The notes beneath the pieces are model-generated. The model was not told the DNA's origin and did not search any database. It saw only the letters and a program-made list of their open reading frames with translations. From an uncultured Flavobacteriales bacterium (GTDB taxonomy: Bacteria > Bacteroidota > Bacteroidia > Flavobacteriales > Weeksellaceae), in NCBI GenBank assembly GCA_937876095.1, contig CALFIE010000023.1, positions 1 to 33,384 on the forward strand: DNA of 33,384 nt, given 5' to 3'. This document shows, piece by piece, positions 23,552 through 30,260 of the stretch; position 1 is the stretch's first letter; each line of letters begins with the position of its first letter. Both the position numbers and the translations under genes were made by a program.

Positions 23552-23923
23552 TTAAATTTGGTCATGTGTAATTTGCTCGTGAGATGCATGATGCTGCATT
23601 TTCCCGTTTTCTAAAACAATGATTTGTGGACTCTGGTGTTCTACTCCAAAATCTTGAGCAATTTGGTTAGAAATACTTCTATAATTAAGTAAATCTAGAT
23701 AATAATATCCCAGATTTTTGTCTGATTGCGCTACTTCATTTTCAAAATTTTTCAAAACGGTTTTGCTGATGAAACATCGCGTAGAATGTTTGAAAATAAC
23801 GATTTTTTTGTTATAAGAATCACTTATTGCATTCTGCAAATCTTCGGTTGAAGTTATGGCATTCCAGAAGTCATTTTCTGCCATTTTTGGTTTGGTATTT
23901 AATATATTATCAAAAATTCCCAT
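23552..23923 (-). CDS. ytxJ: Bacillithiol-system redox-active protein YtxJ
   Basis: A 123-residue thioredoxin-like protein of the monothiol type. The motif IVIFKHSTRCFISKTVL carries the single reactive Cys with the KHSTRC pattern of YtxJ, and GVEHQSPQIIVLENG contains the expected cis-Pro region (SPQ). Family knowledge: YtxJ/BrxC proteins remove bacillithiol from oxidised proteins, and bacillithiol is made by many Flavobacteriia. It is 11 bp upstream of the Crp/Fnr gene on the same strand. The start ATG at 23923 fits the family length. No bsh biosynthesis gene is in the window. Confidence 0.9.
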   Translation of the reverse strand: MGIFDNILNTKPKMAENDFWNAITSTEDLQNAISDSYNKKIVIFKHSTRCFISKTVLKNFENEVAQSDKNLGYYYLDLLNYRSISNQIAQDFGVEHQSPQIIVLENGKMQHHASHEQITHDQI

Positions 23924-24075
23924 CAGTAAATCGTAAATTTCATTAATTTTATTAAAGAGAAAAGTTCCGCCTATTTGTCACAAATGCTAATTTGGCTGAA
24001 AATTTGATTTTCTTTGTGTAAATGTACCAAAAATCTGTTACTTTAAAAAAATCTAAAAAATTAAAAACAAATACC

Positions 24076-24681
24076 ATGAAAAAAGCACTGATAATTGTAG
24101 ATATTCAGAATGATTTTTGTGCAGGTGGTGCATTAGAAGTTCCGGGTGCGAATGAAATTATTCCATACATCAATCTTCTGATGGAGGAAAATGAGTACGA
24201 CCAAATTGTGCTTACACAAGATTGGCACCCAGAAAATCACCAAAGTTTTGCCGTAAATCACCACAAAAATGTGGGAGAAACTATTTCACTCAATGGAATT
24301 CAGCAATTTCTGTGGCCAAAACATTGTGTGCAAGGAACTTACGGTGCAGAATTTCACCCAGACCTGAATCGCGATAAGGTGACCCATATTGTACAAAAAG
24401 GTAAAAATCCTGAATACGACAGTTATAGTGGTTTCCAAGACAATCAGCAACTTATGAAAACAGATTTGGCAGATTTTTTGAAATTTCACGACATACAACT
24501 AGTAGAAGTGGTTGGTTTAGCTCTGGATTTTTGCGTGAAATATACTTGTATAGATGCTGCAAACGAAGGTTTTATCACGTGTTTACATTTCAACGGAACT
24601 CGTGCAGTAAATGTAAAACCTAACAATGCCAAAAATGCTATTTACGAAATGCTGGAAAATCAGGTGACAATTTTGGGGTGA
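24076..24681 (+). CDS. pncA: Nicotinamidase
   Basis: A 201-residue cysteine hydrolase that converts nicotinamide to nicotinate in NAD+ salvage. The triad is D9 (IIVDIQNDFCAGGAL), K108 (HIVQKGKNPEYDSYS) and C153 (GLALDFCVKYT). The metal site is D49 and H51 (TQDWHPENHQSF) with H83 (WPKHCVQGT). Length and motifs are standard for bacterial PncA. ATG 24076 is chosen because the family starts MKKALIIVD; an in-frame start 18 codons upstream would add a Lys-rich leader. It ends before a bidirectional terminator shared with the convergent pseudouridine synthase gene. Confidence 0.95.
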   Translation: MKKALIIVDIQNDFCAGGALEVPGANEIIPYINLLMEENEYDQIVLTQDWHPENHQSFAVNHHKNVGETISLNGIQQFLWPKHCVQGTYGAEFHPDLNRDKVTHIVQKGKNPEYDSYSGFQDNQQLMKTDLADFLKFHDIQLVEVVGLALDFCVKYTCIDAANEGFITCLHFNGTRAVNVKPNNAKNAIYEMLENQVTILG

Positions 24682-24712
24682 TTTTTCAAAAATATTTAGG
24701 TAATAACCGAAA

Positions 24713-24751
24713 AAAAATCAAAGATTTTATTTGCTAAATCTTTGATTTTTT
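24713..24751. terminator. Bidirectional intrinsic terminator
   Basis: AAAAATCAAAGATTT (24713-24727), an 8-nt loop, AAATCTTTGATTTTT (24736-24750) and further T residues: a 15-bp perfect stem between convergent pncA and the pseudouridine synthase gene. Confidence 0.85.
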
Positions 24752-24806
24752 CAAGTGTTGAAGTATGAAAGCTTCAACTTTTATGATAATTTTGAGAATT
24801 AGAATT

Positions 24807-24847
24807 GAGATTGCTTCGTCGCTCGTTCCTCGCTTCCTCGCAATGAC
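24807..24847. repeat. Intergenic GAGATTGCTTCGTCG-type repeat
   Basis: It reads GAGATTGCTTCGTCGCTCG, then TTCCTCGCTTCCTCGCAATG and AC. ATTGC at the left is complementary to GCAAT at the right, so the unit can fold. It is more G+C-rich than its surroundings. From general knowledge, this ATTGCTTCGTCG...CTCGCAATGA element is dispersed in flavobacterial and related genomes. Confidence 0.6.
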
Positions 24848-24864
24848 GATCTAACGTTAATAAT

Positions 24865-25938
24865 CTATAACATTTTCAAATTATTGACTTCTAATTCAGT
24901 CAAAATTCGCCAATGTCCTCGTTTGATATTTTTCTTGGTAAGTCCTGCAAACATTACACGATCAAGTGCTTCTACTTCGTAGCCTAATTTCTGGAAAATT
25001 CTGCGCACTACTCTATTCCAACCAATGTGCAGTTCTATCCCGACTTCGTTTTTTGGTTTATCATCTATGTACGAAATACTGTCTACCACAGCAATTCCTT
25101 CTTCTAATCGGATTCCTTCTGCAATTGCATTCAGATCGGCACGATCAAGTTTTCTATCGAGAGTTACGTGGTAAATTTTCTTCATACTGAAAGAAGGATG
25201 CGTCAATTTTTTGGTCAAATGTCCATCATTGGTCAATAAAATAACGCCTGTTGTACTGCGATCTAATCTACCAACAGGAAAAACTCTGTATGGTGATGCA
25301 TTTGCAACCAATTCCATTACGGTTTTTCTGGCTTTTTCGTCTTTGGTGGTTGAAATGTAACCTTTTGGTTTGTTGAGCAAAACATAGACTGGTTTTTCTG
25401 GCGTAATTCCTTGTCCGTCAAAAACCACTTTATCGGTTTTCTGTACTTGATATCCTAATTCGCTGATTACTTTTCCGTTGACTTCTACCAAACCTTGTGC
25501 AATGAGTTCGTCTGCTTCTCTTCTACTACAAATTCCTGAATTGGCAATATATTTATTGAGACGAATGGTTTCTTTTGGAACTTCTTTGGCTAACTTGTCG
25601 AATCTTCTTTTTTGTACAAAAGAACGGGTTCTCTCATCATCTCTTTTTTCAAAAGATTTTTTAAAAGGTTTTTTGTCGCCAAATTTGGCGTCACCTTTTA
25701 CATATTTATCTCGGCTATCAAAAGTTTTCCCTGTTCTTTTACCTGCAGTTTTGTTGAAAGTTCTCTCGTACGATTTTGCTTCGAATTCAGAAAGTAATCT
25801 TGGTTCTTTTGCTGGTTTTTCTGATTTTATAGATTTTTCGGATTTTTCAGGTTTCTGCGCACGAGTGCTACCTGAATTTCTGGTTTTAGAAATTCTCGGT
25901 CTTTTTGATCGGTCAGAACTGCTTTTGTCTCGGCTCAT
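24865..25938 (-). CDS. rRNA pseudouridine synthase, RsuA/RluB/RluE/RluF family
   Basis: A 357-residue protein in two parts. Residues 1 to about 120 are a low-complexity, Lys/Ser/Arg/Pro-rich extension (KPEKSEKSIKSEKPAKEPRL), probably disordered and RNA-binding. Then comes an S4 domain, RLNKYIANSGICSRREADEL, and the catalytic domain with VFPVGRLDRSTTGVILLTND, where the Asp of GRLDRSTTG is the nucleophile. The ending WRILTELEVNNLKML is RluB-like. It isomerises specific uridines in rRNA; whether 23S (RluB) or 16S (RsuA) cannot be told safely, so no symbol is given. The TATCTTTG promoter box lies 17 nt upstream. Confidence 0.93.
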   Translation of the reverse strand: MSRDKSSSDRSKRPRISKTRNSGSTRAQKPEKSEKSIKSEKPAKEPRLLSEFEAKSYERTFNKTAGKRTGKTFDSRDKYVKGDAKFGDKKPFKKSFEKRDDERTRSFVQKRRFDKLAKEVPKETIRLNKYIANSGICSRREADELIAQGLVEVNGKVISELGYQVQKTDKVVFDGQGITPEKPVYVLLNKPKGYISTTKDEKARKTVMELVANASPYRVFPVGRLDRSTTGVILLTNDGHLTKKLTHPSFSMKKIYHVTLDRKLDRADLNAIAEGIRLEEGIAVVDSISYIDDKPKNEVGIELHIGWNRVVRRIFQKLGYEVEALDRVMFAGLTKKNIKRGHWRILTELEVNNLKML

Positions 25939-25955
25939 TTATGCTGAATTTTTTG

Positions 25956-25963
25956 CAAAGATA
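25956..25963 (-). promoter_or_regulatory. -7 promoter box (TATCTTTG) of the pseudouridine synthase gene
   Basis: CAAAGATA on the plus strand reads TATCTTTG on the minus strand, 17 nt before the ATG. It is divergent from the aroB box 48 bp away. Confidence 0.5.
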
Positions 25964-26010
25964 CGATTTATCAGTAATATACACTTATAGGAATTGATTT
26001 GCAGAAAACT

Positions 26011-26018
26011 TATCTTTG
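26011..26018 (+). promoter_or_regulatory. -7 promoter box (TATCTTTG) of aroB
   Basis: An exact TAnnTTTG match, 16 nt before ATG 26035. This supports ATG 26035 over an upstream in-frame TTG (25999), which would lie before the promoter. Confidence 0.55.
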
Positions 26019-26034
26019 CCAAAACTTCATCAAG

Positions 26035-27087
26035 ATGATTTCCTATTTAGATCAAGATTTTTCGGCGCTTAATGATTTTTTAGCCAAAAAACAACCGAGC
26101 AAATTGTTTTTTTTGGTTGATGAAAATACGCATAACGATTGTTTGCCCATACTTTTGGCGAATTTGAGTACCGAAATTCCTTTTGAAATTATCGAAATTG
26201 AAGCAGGTGAAGAACTGAAAAATATTGCAACTGCAACTCAACTTTGGGAAATTCTCGCCGAAAATGAAGCCAACCGAAAAGCACTCCTGATAAATCTTGG
26301 TGGTGGTGTAATTACAGATTTAGGCGGTTTTGTAGCATCTACGTACAAAAGAGGAATTGCATTTGTAAATGTACCTACGAGTTTGTTGGGAATGTGTGAT
26401 GCTTCTATTGGCGGAAAAACGGGCATCGATTTGAATTTTTTGAAAAATTTGGTGGGAACTTTTTCTACTCCTGAAAAGATATTTTTATATCCTGATTTTT
26501 TAGAAACTTTACCTTTTACCGAACTTAGAAGTGGTTTTGCAGAAATGCTGAAACACGGTTTGATAAGAGACGCAAAACATTGGGAAGAATTAATCGCGAT
26601 TCCCGAACTTACTGTAACTACTATAAAACCACACATTGAGCGTTCTATGCAACTGAAACAGGAAGTGGTAACATTGGATTTCAAAGAACAAAATGTACGG
26701 AAAACACTCAATTTTGGGCATACTTTTGGTCACGCTGTAGAAAGTCTGTTCCTGAAAAATCAAACTATCATAACTCACGGAGAAGCAGTTGCACTCGGAA
26801 TGATTTGTGAAACGCACCTTTCGTATTTGCAAAAACTCATCAGTTCAGATGTGCAAGAGATTATCATTAATAATATTCAAAAATATTTCCCTTATATTTC
26901 AATCGCACAATTTGGTGATGATGAAATAATTTCATTAATGAAAAATGATAAGAAAAATGACCAAAACACCATCAATTTCTCTTTGATTGAAAGTATAGGA
27001 AAAGGTAATTTTGATCAAAAAGTTTCAGAAAACCAACTACTTGAAGTGTTGCAATTTTATAGAAATTTGGGTGGAAATATTCATTAA
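26035..27087 (+). CDS. aroB: 3-dehydroquinate synthase
   Basis: A 350-residue NAD+-dependent enzyme that closes the ring of DAHP to 3-dehydroquinate, the second step of the shikimate pathway. The N-terminal half carries the nucleotide site, LLINLGGGVITDLGGFVAST (G-rich loop), then VPTSLLGMCDASIGGKTGID. The zinc-binding Glu and two His follow in SGFAEMLKHGLIRD, FGHTFGHAVESL and ITHGEAVALGM. All the key residues are present. Length and ATG 26035 fit the family. It converges with the bactofilin gene, separated by 16 bp that form part of a terminator. Confidence 0.97.
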   Translation: MISYLDQDFSALNDFLAKKQPSKLFFLVDENTHNDCLPILLANLSTEIPFEIIEIEAGEELKNIATATQLWEILAENEANRKALLINLGGGVITDLGGFVASTYKRGIAFVNVPTSLLGMCDASIGGKTGIDLNFLKNLVGTFSTPEKIFLYPDFLETLPFTELRSGFAEMLKHGLIRDAKHWEELIAIPELTVTTIKPHIERSMQLKQEVVTLDFKEQNVRKTLNFGHTFGHAVESLFLKNQTIITHGEAVALGMICETHLSYLQKLISSDVQEIIINNIQKYFPYISIAQFGDDEIISLMKNDKKNDQNTINFSLIESIGKGNFDQKVSENQLLEVLQFYRNLGGNIH

Positions 27088-27088
27088 T

Positions 27089-27113
27089 AAAAAAAACGAA
27101 AATTTAGTTTTCG
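27089..27113 (-). terminator. Terminator of the bactofilin operon, containing its stop codon
   Basis: On the minus strand CGAAAA (27113-27108) pairs with TTTTCG (27102-27097), followed by a run of at least eight U. The bactofilin stop codon (27104-27106) lies in the five-base loop. It also lies just after the convergent aroB stop. Confidence 0.65.
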
Positions 27114-27493
27114 CTTCTATGTTCTGTTTGGTTCATTCTAAGTTTGCCATTATATTTTCCTCCCATTTCAATTTCTAGAGCATCTGTTGAAATATCACCA
27201 TTGATTACTGCGGAATTTTTCAAAATGAGTTCTCTGCAAGTGACGTTTCCGTCTATTTGACCGTACACAATGATGTGTCCACTTTCTAGATTTCCTTTTA
27301 CCCAGGATTTTTCGCCCAAAATAATTCCTTTGGAAACGCTGACATTTCCCAGTACATTTCCATCAATTTTGATGGTATTTTCGCCCGAAATATTTCCATG
27401 GAAAGTAGTTTCTTGTCCTATCACCGTTGTAATTGGCATAGAATCTATTTGCGAAGCAGTGGTTTGTCTTTTTTGGTTGAATTTGAACATCAT
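27104..27493 (-). CDS. Bactofilin (polymer-forming cytoskeletal protein)
   Basis: A 129-residue bactofilin. The central part (about residues 25-110) has the right-handed beta-helix repeat pattern with regularly spaced Gly and hydrophobic residues: TTFHGNISGENTIKIDGNVL, GNVSVSKGIILGEKSWVKGN, then HIIVYGQIDGNVTCRELILK, INGDISTDALEIEMGGKYNG. The N- and C-terminal tails are short and probably disordered. Bactofilins polymerise without nucleotide and organise envelope-modifying enzymes. Its ATG directly abuts the stop codon of the M23 peptidase gene (TAAATGATG, two possible starts), a strong sign of co-translation. Confidence 0.93.
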   Translation of the reverse strand: MMFKFNQKRQTTASQIDSMPITTVIGQETTFHGNISGENTIKIDGNVLGNVSVSKGIILGEKSWVKGNLESGHIIVYGQIDGNVTCRELILKNSAVINGDISTDALEIEMGGKYNGKLRMNQTEHRSEN

Positions 27494-28375
27494 TTATAAT
27501 TTTGTGAAATCTATAGGATTAATTTTTTCATCATTTTTAATAATTTCATAGTGCAAATGTGGACCTGTACTTCTACCAGTACTGCCAATTTTACCAATCA
27601 AATCCCCTATTTTAACATCTTGATTTTCTGACACCAAAATTTTGGAAAGATGTCCATACAAAGTTTTCAGATTTTCGTTATGTTTTATAATGATGCAGTT
27701 TCCATAACCACCTCTTGATCCGGCAAATTCTACAATTCCGTTTGCTGTAGTTTTTACGGGATCCCCTATTTTTCCTCTGAAATCAATCCCAGGATGATTT
27801 TCGGTTGAATAGCCTGTAAAAGGATTGTATCTGTAGCCAAAACCTGAGGTAATTTCACCATTGAAAGGTTTACCAATAGGTGTAATTTTCACGGTGTATT
27901 CAATATTTTTGATTTTTTCTTCGTAGTATTTAGAAATTTCATTGATGTCGGTAATTTCGAAATCTCCATCACCACCTCCAGAATTTTTGAGTTTGAAATT
28001 GGTAAGACCTCTTGCTTCTAGAAATTGGTTGATTCGCATCATGCTCTCATCTATAGACTTGAAGGATTCTTTGGCTTTTTTGATATCAATCAAACTCTTT
28101 ATCTTATTAGCTTTTGCTAATTGCTCCTTGTAGTGATCGCTGGTTTTCTGATAAATAATCACACCAAGTAATCCTACCGAAACTAATATGACACAGATAG
28201 AAATGGTGAAATATTTTTTCCAATGTAGCAGAATTTTGGTGGGAATCTGCATCACCTTATTGTCTTTACCATCTGAATTTACAAATAGTATTGAAGTCTT
28301 GTGTTTCAGCATAGGTATCTTTTTTTGAGATGACCAAATTAGTAATTTTCTGAACACGCCGTTATATTTAGTCAT
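27494..28375 (-). CDS. M23 family peptidoglycan endopeptidase, membrane-anchored
   Basis: A 293-residue protein: cytoplasmic N-terminus, one transmembrane helix at about residues 57-75 (ISICVILVSVGLLGVIIY), a likely coiled coil (residues 78-125), then a C-terminal LytM/M23 domain. Zinc residues are H194 and D198 (NHPGIDFRGKIGDP) and H275 in GPHLHYEI; H242 (LYGHLS) and H273 complete the active site, so an active enzyme is expected. It probably cuts peptide cross-bridges of peptidoglycan from the periplasmic side. The bactofilin gene follows with no gap; in other bacteria bactofilins and M23 enzymes act together on cell shape (for example CcmA/Csd1 of Helicobacter). The start at 28375 is used; Met22 is an alternative. 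Confidence 0.92.
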   Translation of the reverse strand: MTKYNGVFRKLLIWSSQKKIPMLKHKTSILFVNSDGKDNKVMQIPTKILLHWKKYFTISICVILVSVGLLGVIIYQKTSDHYKEQLAKANKIKSLIDIKKAKESFKSIDESMMRINQFLEARGLTNFKLKNSGGGDGDFEITDINEISKYYEEKIKNIEYTVKITPIGKPFNGEITSGFGYRYNPFTGYSTENHPGIDFRGKIGDPVKTTANGIVEFAGSRGGYGNCIIIKHNENLKTLYGHLSKILVSENQDVKIGDLIGKIGSTGRSTGPHLHYEIIKNDEKINPIDFTKL

Positions 28376-28436
28376 TATTTTTACAAATAATTAACTATTT
28401 TTAAGAAATATTTTAATTTTTACTAATATAATTAAA

Positions 28437-29048
28437 TTATAGCAAGGAAAAATCAATTGTATTGGTTTGATCTTCAATTTGGTAATTGAGCGCTTTTGCT
28501 AACACAAAAATTTGACTCAGATTGGTGAGTAATTGTTTTCTACCTTCGGTACGAAGCTTGTTTTGGTCTACATTTTTGTAGGCGGTGTTTTTTGCAGTCT
28601 GAGTAATTTTTTTGATATCGTTTTCATTAAACCTATCAAAAAAAGAATCGTCCATAGACTGAATTTCTACACTTGGTGTAATTTTGATTTGGGAATTGGG
28701 AAGTTCTCTTATGATGAGTTTTTTGTTGATAGAATCTACTTCTAGCTTCATCTGATTCAGGTCATAAGAAACTTGCGCATTGGTTTTGGTAAAAGTGATA
28801 ATTTCTTTTTCTAGATTTGGCAACAAACCTGGTATAATTTCGGAGGTTATTTTGGTTTTTTGCATCATAGAAAAATCCTGCTCCATTACAACCATTTTGT
28901 TCATTTTTTTGATCTGATTGGTGATAATGTACGCATTATTTTGCACATGGTCATCTCCTACTTTGCTCATTTTATCCCAAAGTAAAAACAGGAGCAACAT
29001 AGTTGCTGCTCCTGCTATAAATACGGTTATAAGAACGTTTTTTTTCAA
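28437..29048 (-). CDS. DUF4230-like membrane-anchored protein
   Basis: A 203-residue protein with an N-terminal transmembrane segment (VLITVFIAGAATMLLLFLLW) and a mixed alpha/beta extracytoplasmic part. The pattern ITNQIKKMNKMVVMEQDFSM and the late basic helix suggest DUF4230, a Bacteroidota/Firmicutes family of unknown function; this is by resemblance only. The only suitable start is a TTG at 29048, 2 bp after the stop of the thioredoxin-like gene; the next Met lies inside the membrane segment. It is in the middle of the five-gene leftward cluster before the M23 peptidase gene, so it may be a periplasmic envelope protein of that module. Confidence 0.75.
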   Translation of the reverse strand: MKKNVLITVFIAGAATMLLLFLLWDKMSKVGDDHVQNNAYIITNQIKKMNKMVVMEQDFSMMQKTKITSEIIPGLLPNLEKEIITFTKTNAQVSYDLNQMKLEVDSINKKLIIRELPNSQIKITPSVEIQSMDDSFFDRFNENDIKKITQTAKNTAYKNVDQNKLRTEGRKQLLTNLSQIFVLAKALNYQIEDQTNTIDFSLL

Positions 29049-29050
29049 AA

Positions 29051-29611
29051 TTATTTGAATAAATCTTTTATAGAGGAATCGTCTTTTTTCAAAATTTCGA
29101 GCAAATCTTTTTCAAGCCAACCCGATTTTGGACTTTCTACAATTCTACCGATTTCTCTACCATATCTTTGAATTATGATGGTTGGTACTTTTTGTATATT
29201 GTATTGCCCTTCTTCTCCTGTTGGTGATTCTTTTTTGCGATTTACAGCAACTAAGGTAAGTTTTTCTTTTGGAAATTTGAGTGCTTCTAAAATCTTCATC
29301 AATCTTGGAAATTCACGATGACTATCTTCGCACCAAGTTCCCAAAAATACAGTCAAATTATAGGTTTGAAGTTTTTCTTTTTTCAGTTCATTTAGACTTT
29401 TTTGGTCGATTGCATAATCATCATGCTCTTTCACATACCATTCACTGTATGGTTCTTTGATAAAATTGCTTAAGGTTTGGGTTCCTAAAAGCATTTTCCC
29501 GTCTTTGGTGGAATTTACTTCTCTATTCACGATTACTTTTCTTGGTTCACACGATTGAAAAACTAAATGCATCAATACAACACTCAATACAATGGTTGAA
29601 ATTTTTTTCAT
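29051..29611 (-). CDS. Thioredoxin-fold lipoprotein with single-Cys WCEDS motif
   Basis: A 186-residue protein with a lipoprotein signal (lipobox VFQSC, Cys21). The thioredoxin-like core contains NLTVFLGTWCEDSHREFPRL, where the usual WCxxC is WCEDS: C94 is present but the second Cys is replaced by Ser. A cis-Pro loop follows in IQKVPTIIIQRYG. A single-Cys thioredoxin fold can bind or shuttle thiols but cannot form the usual intramolecular disulfide. It is envelope-located by its signal. The substrate is unknown. It lies 9 bp downstream of the pyrophosphohydrolase gene and 2 bp upstream of the DUF4230-like gene. Confidence 0.85.
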   Translation of the reverse strand: MKKISTIVLSVVLMHLVFQSCEPRKVIVNREVNSTKDGKMLLGTQTLSNFIKEPYSEWYVKEHDDYAIDQKSLNELKKEKLQTYNLTVFLGTWCEDSHREFPRLMKILEALKFPKEKLTLVAVNRKKESPTGEEGQYNIQKVPTIIIQRYGREIGRIVESPKSGWLEKDLLEILKKDDSSIKDLFK

Positions 29612-29620
29612 AAAATTCTA

Positions 29621-30088
29621 TTATTTTTCTAAAATGGATTTCAAATCAGCTGGTGAATAATACTTGTTTTTGAGAACCTTGTTGTCTGATTTGCGATGTA
29701 CATTGAATTTGTCTCCTGATTTTTCGAAATAGGCATCTTGATCTTTTGCTTGATAAAAAGCAACGGTTTCTGCAGCCTGTTGTTCGTTTTCACAGGCTTT
29801 ACTCATGTTAGAACGTTGCACTTCATTAAACAAAGTTGCAAATTTTTCGCCCAAACCAAATTCTAAAACTGCTCCACTCAAAACATATTGTAAATCGCAC
29901 AATGCATCAGCAATTTCTACTAAATTTTGGTCTTCAATCGCTTGTTTCAGCTCATTCAATTCTTCTTGCAAAAGTGAAACCCTCAAATCACATCTCTCTT
30001 TACTAGGAATTTGTGGTTGCTCCAAAATTGGTGCATTAAAAGTTCGGTGAAATTCGGCAACTTGGTTCAGCGAATCAATTTTTTCCAT
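29621..30088 (-). CDS. MazG-like nucleoside triphosphate pyrophosphohydrolase family protein
   Basis: A 155-residue all-alpha NTP-PPase protein. The Mg2+-binding residues follow the E-x-x-E...E-x-x-D pattern: E43 and E46 in LLQEELNELKQAIED, then E58 and D61 in LVEIADALCDLQYVL. RTFNAPILEQPQIPSKERCD at the N-terminus and a C-terminal YYSPADLKSILEK are typical of the phosphoribosyl-ATP-pyrophosphohydrolase-like group in Bacteroidota. It probably hydrolyses a nucleotide triphosphate to the monophosphate, perhaps for house-cleaning. It is the first gene of the five-gene leftward cluster, with a TATCTTTG box 18 nt upstream of the ATG. Confidence 0.87.
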   Translation of the reverse strand: MEKIDSLNQVAEFHRTFNAPILEQPQIPSKERCDLRVSLLQEELNELKQAIEDQNLVEIADALCDLQYVLSGAVLEFGLGEKFATLFNEVQRSNMSKACENEQQAAETVAFYQAKDQDAYFEKSGDKFNVHRKSDNKVLKNKYYSPADLKSILEK

Positions 30089-30106
30089 CTTTTAAAAATA
30101 TTTCAA

Positions 30107-30114
30107 CAAAGATA
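30107..30114 (-). promoter_or_regulatory. -7 promoter box (TATCTTTG) of the five-gene cluster
   Basis: CAAAGATA on the plus strand reads TATCTTTG on the minus strand, 18 nt before the first ATG of the pyrophosphohydrolase-to-bactofilin cluster. Confidence 0.5.
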
Positions 30115-30170
30115 GTATTTCAAAACAAATTGTGAAAATTTAGATTTTTGGAACTATTATTATATATCCT

Positions 30171-30206
30171 TAAAAAAAATCAGAGTAGAAATATTCTACT
30201 CTGATT
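30171..30206 (-). terminator. Intrinsic terminator of the T9SS metalloprotease gene
   Basis: On the minus strand AATCAGAGTAGAA (30206-30194), loop of 3, TTCTACTCTGATT (30190-30178), then a run of eight U (30177-30170). The stem has 13 perfect pairs. It starts 54 bp beyond the stop codon of the protease gene. Confidence 0.88.
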
Positions 30207-30260
30207 AAATTCATAAATCTATACTTATAAATGATAGATTTACGCCAATTAAAAATCAAT

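Noticed and set aside
25999..26034. TTG start for aroB 12 codons upstream
   Set aside because: It lies before the TATCTTTG box, so it would not be on the transcript, and the ATG at 26035 gives the family length.
27942..28133. Plus-strand frame opposite the M23 peptidase gene
   Set aside because: It is an antisense shadow of a confidently identified gene; the low-complexity product has no family features.
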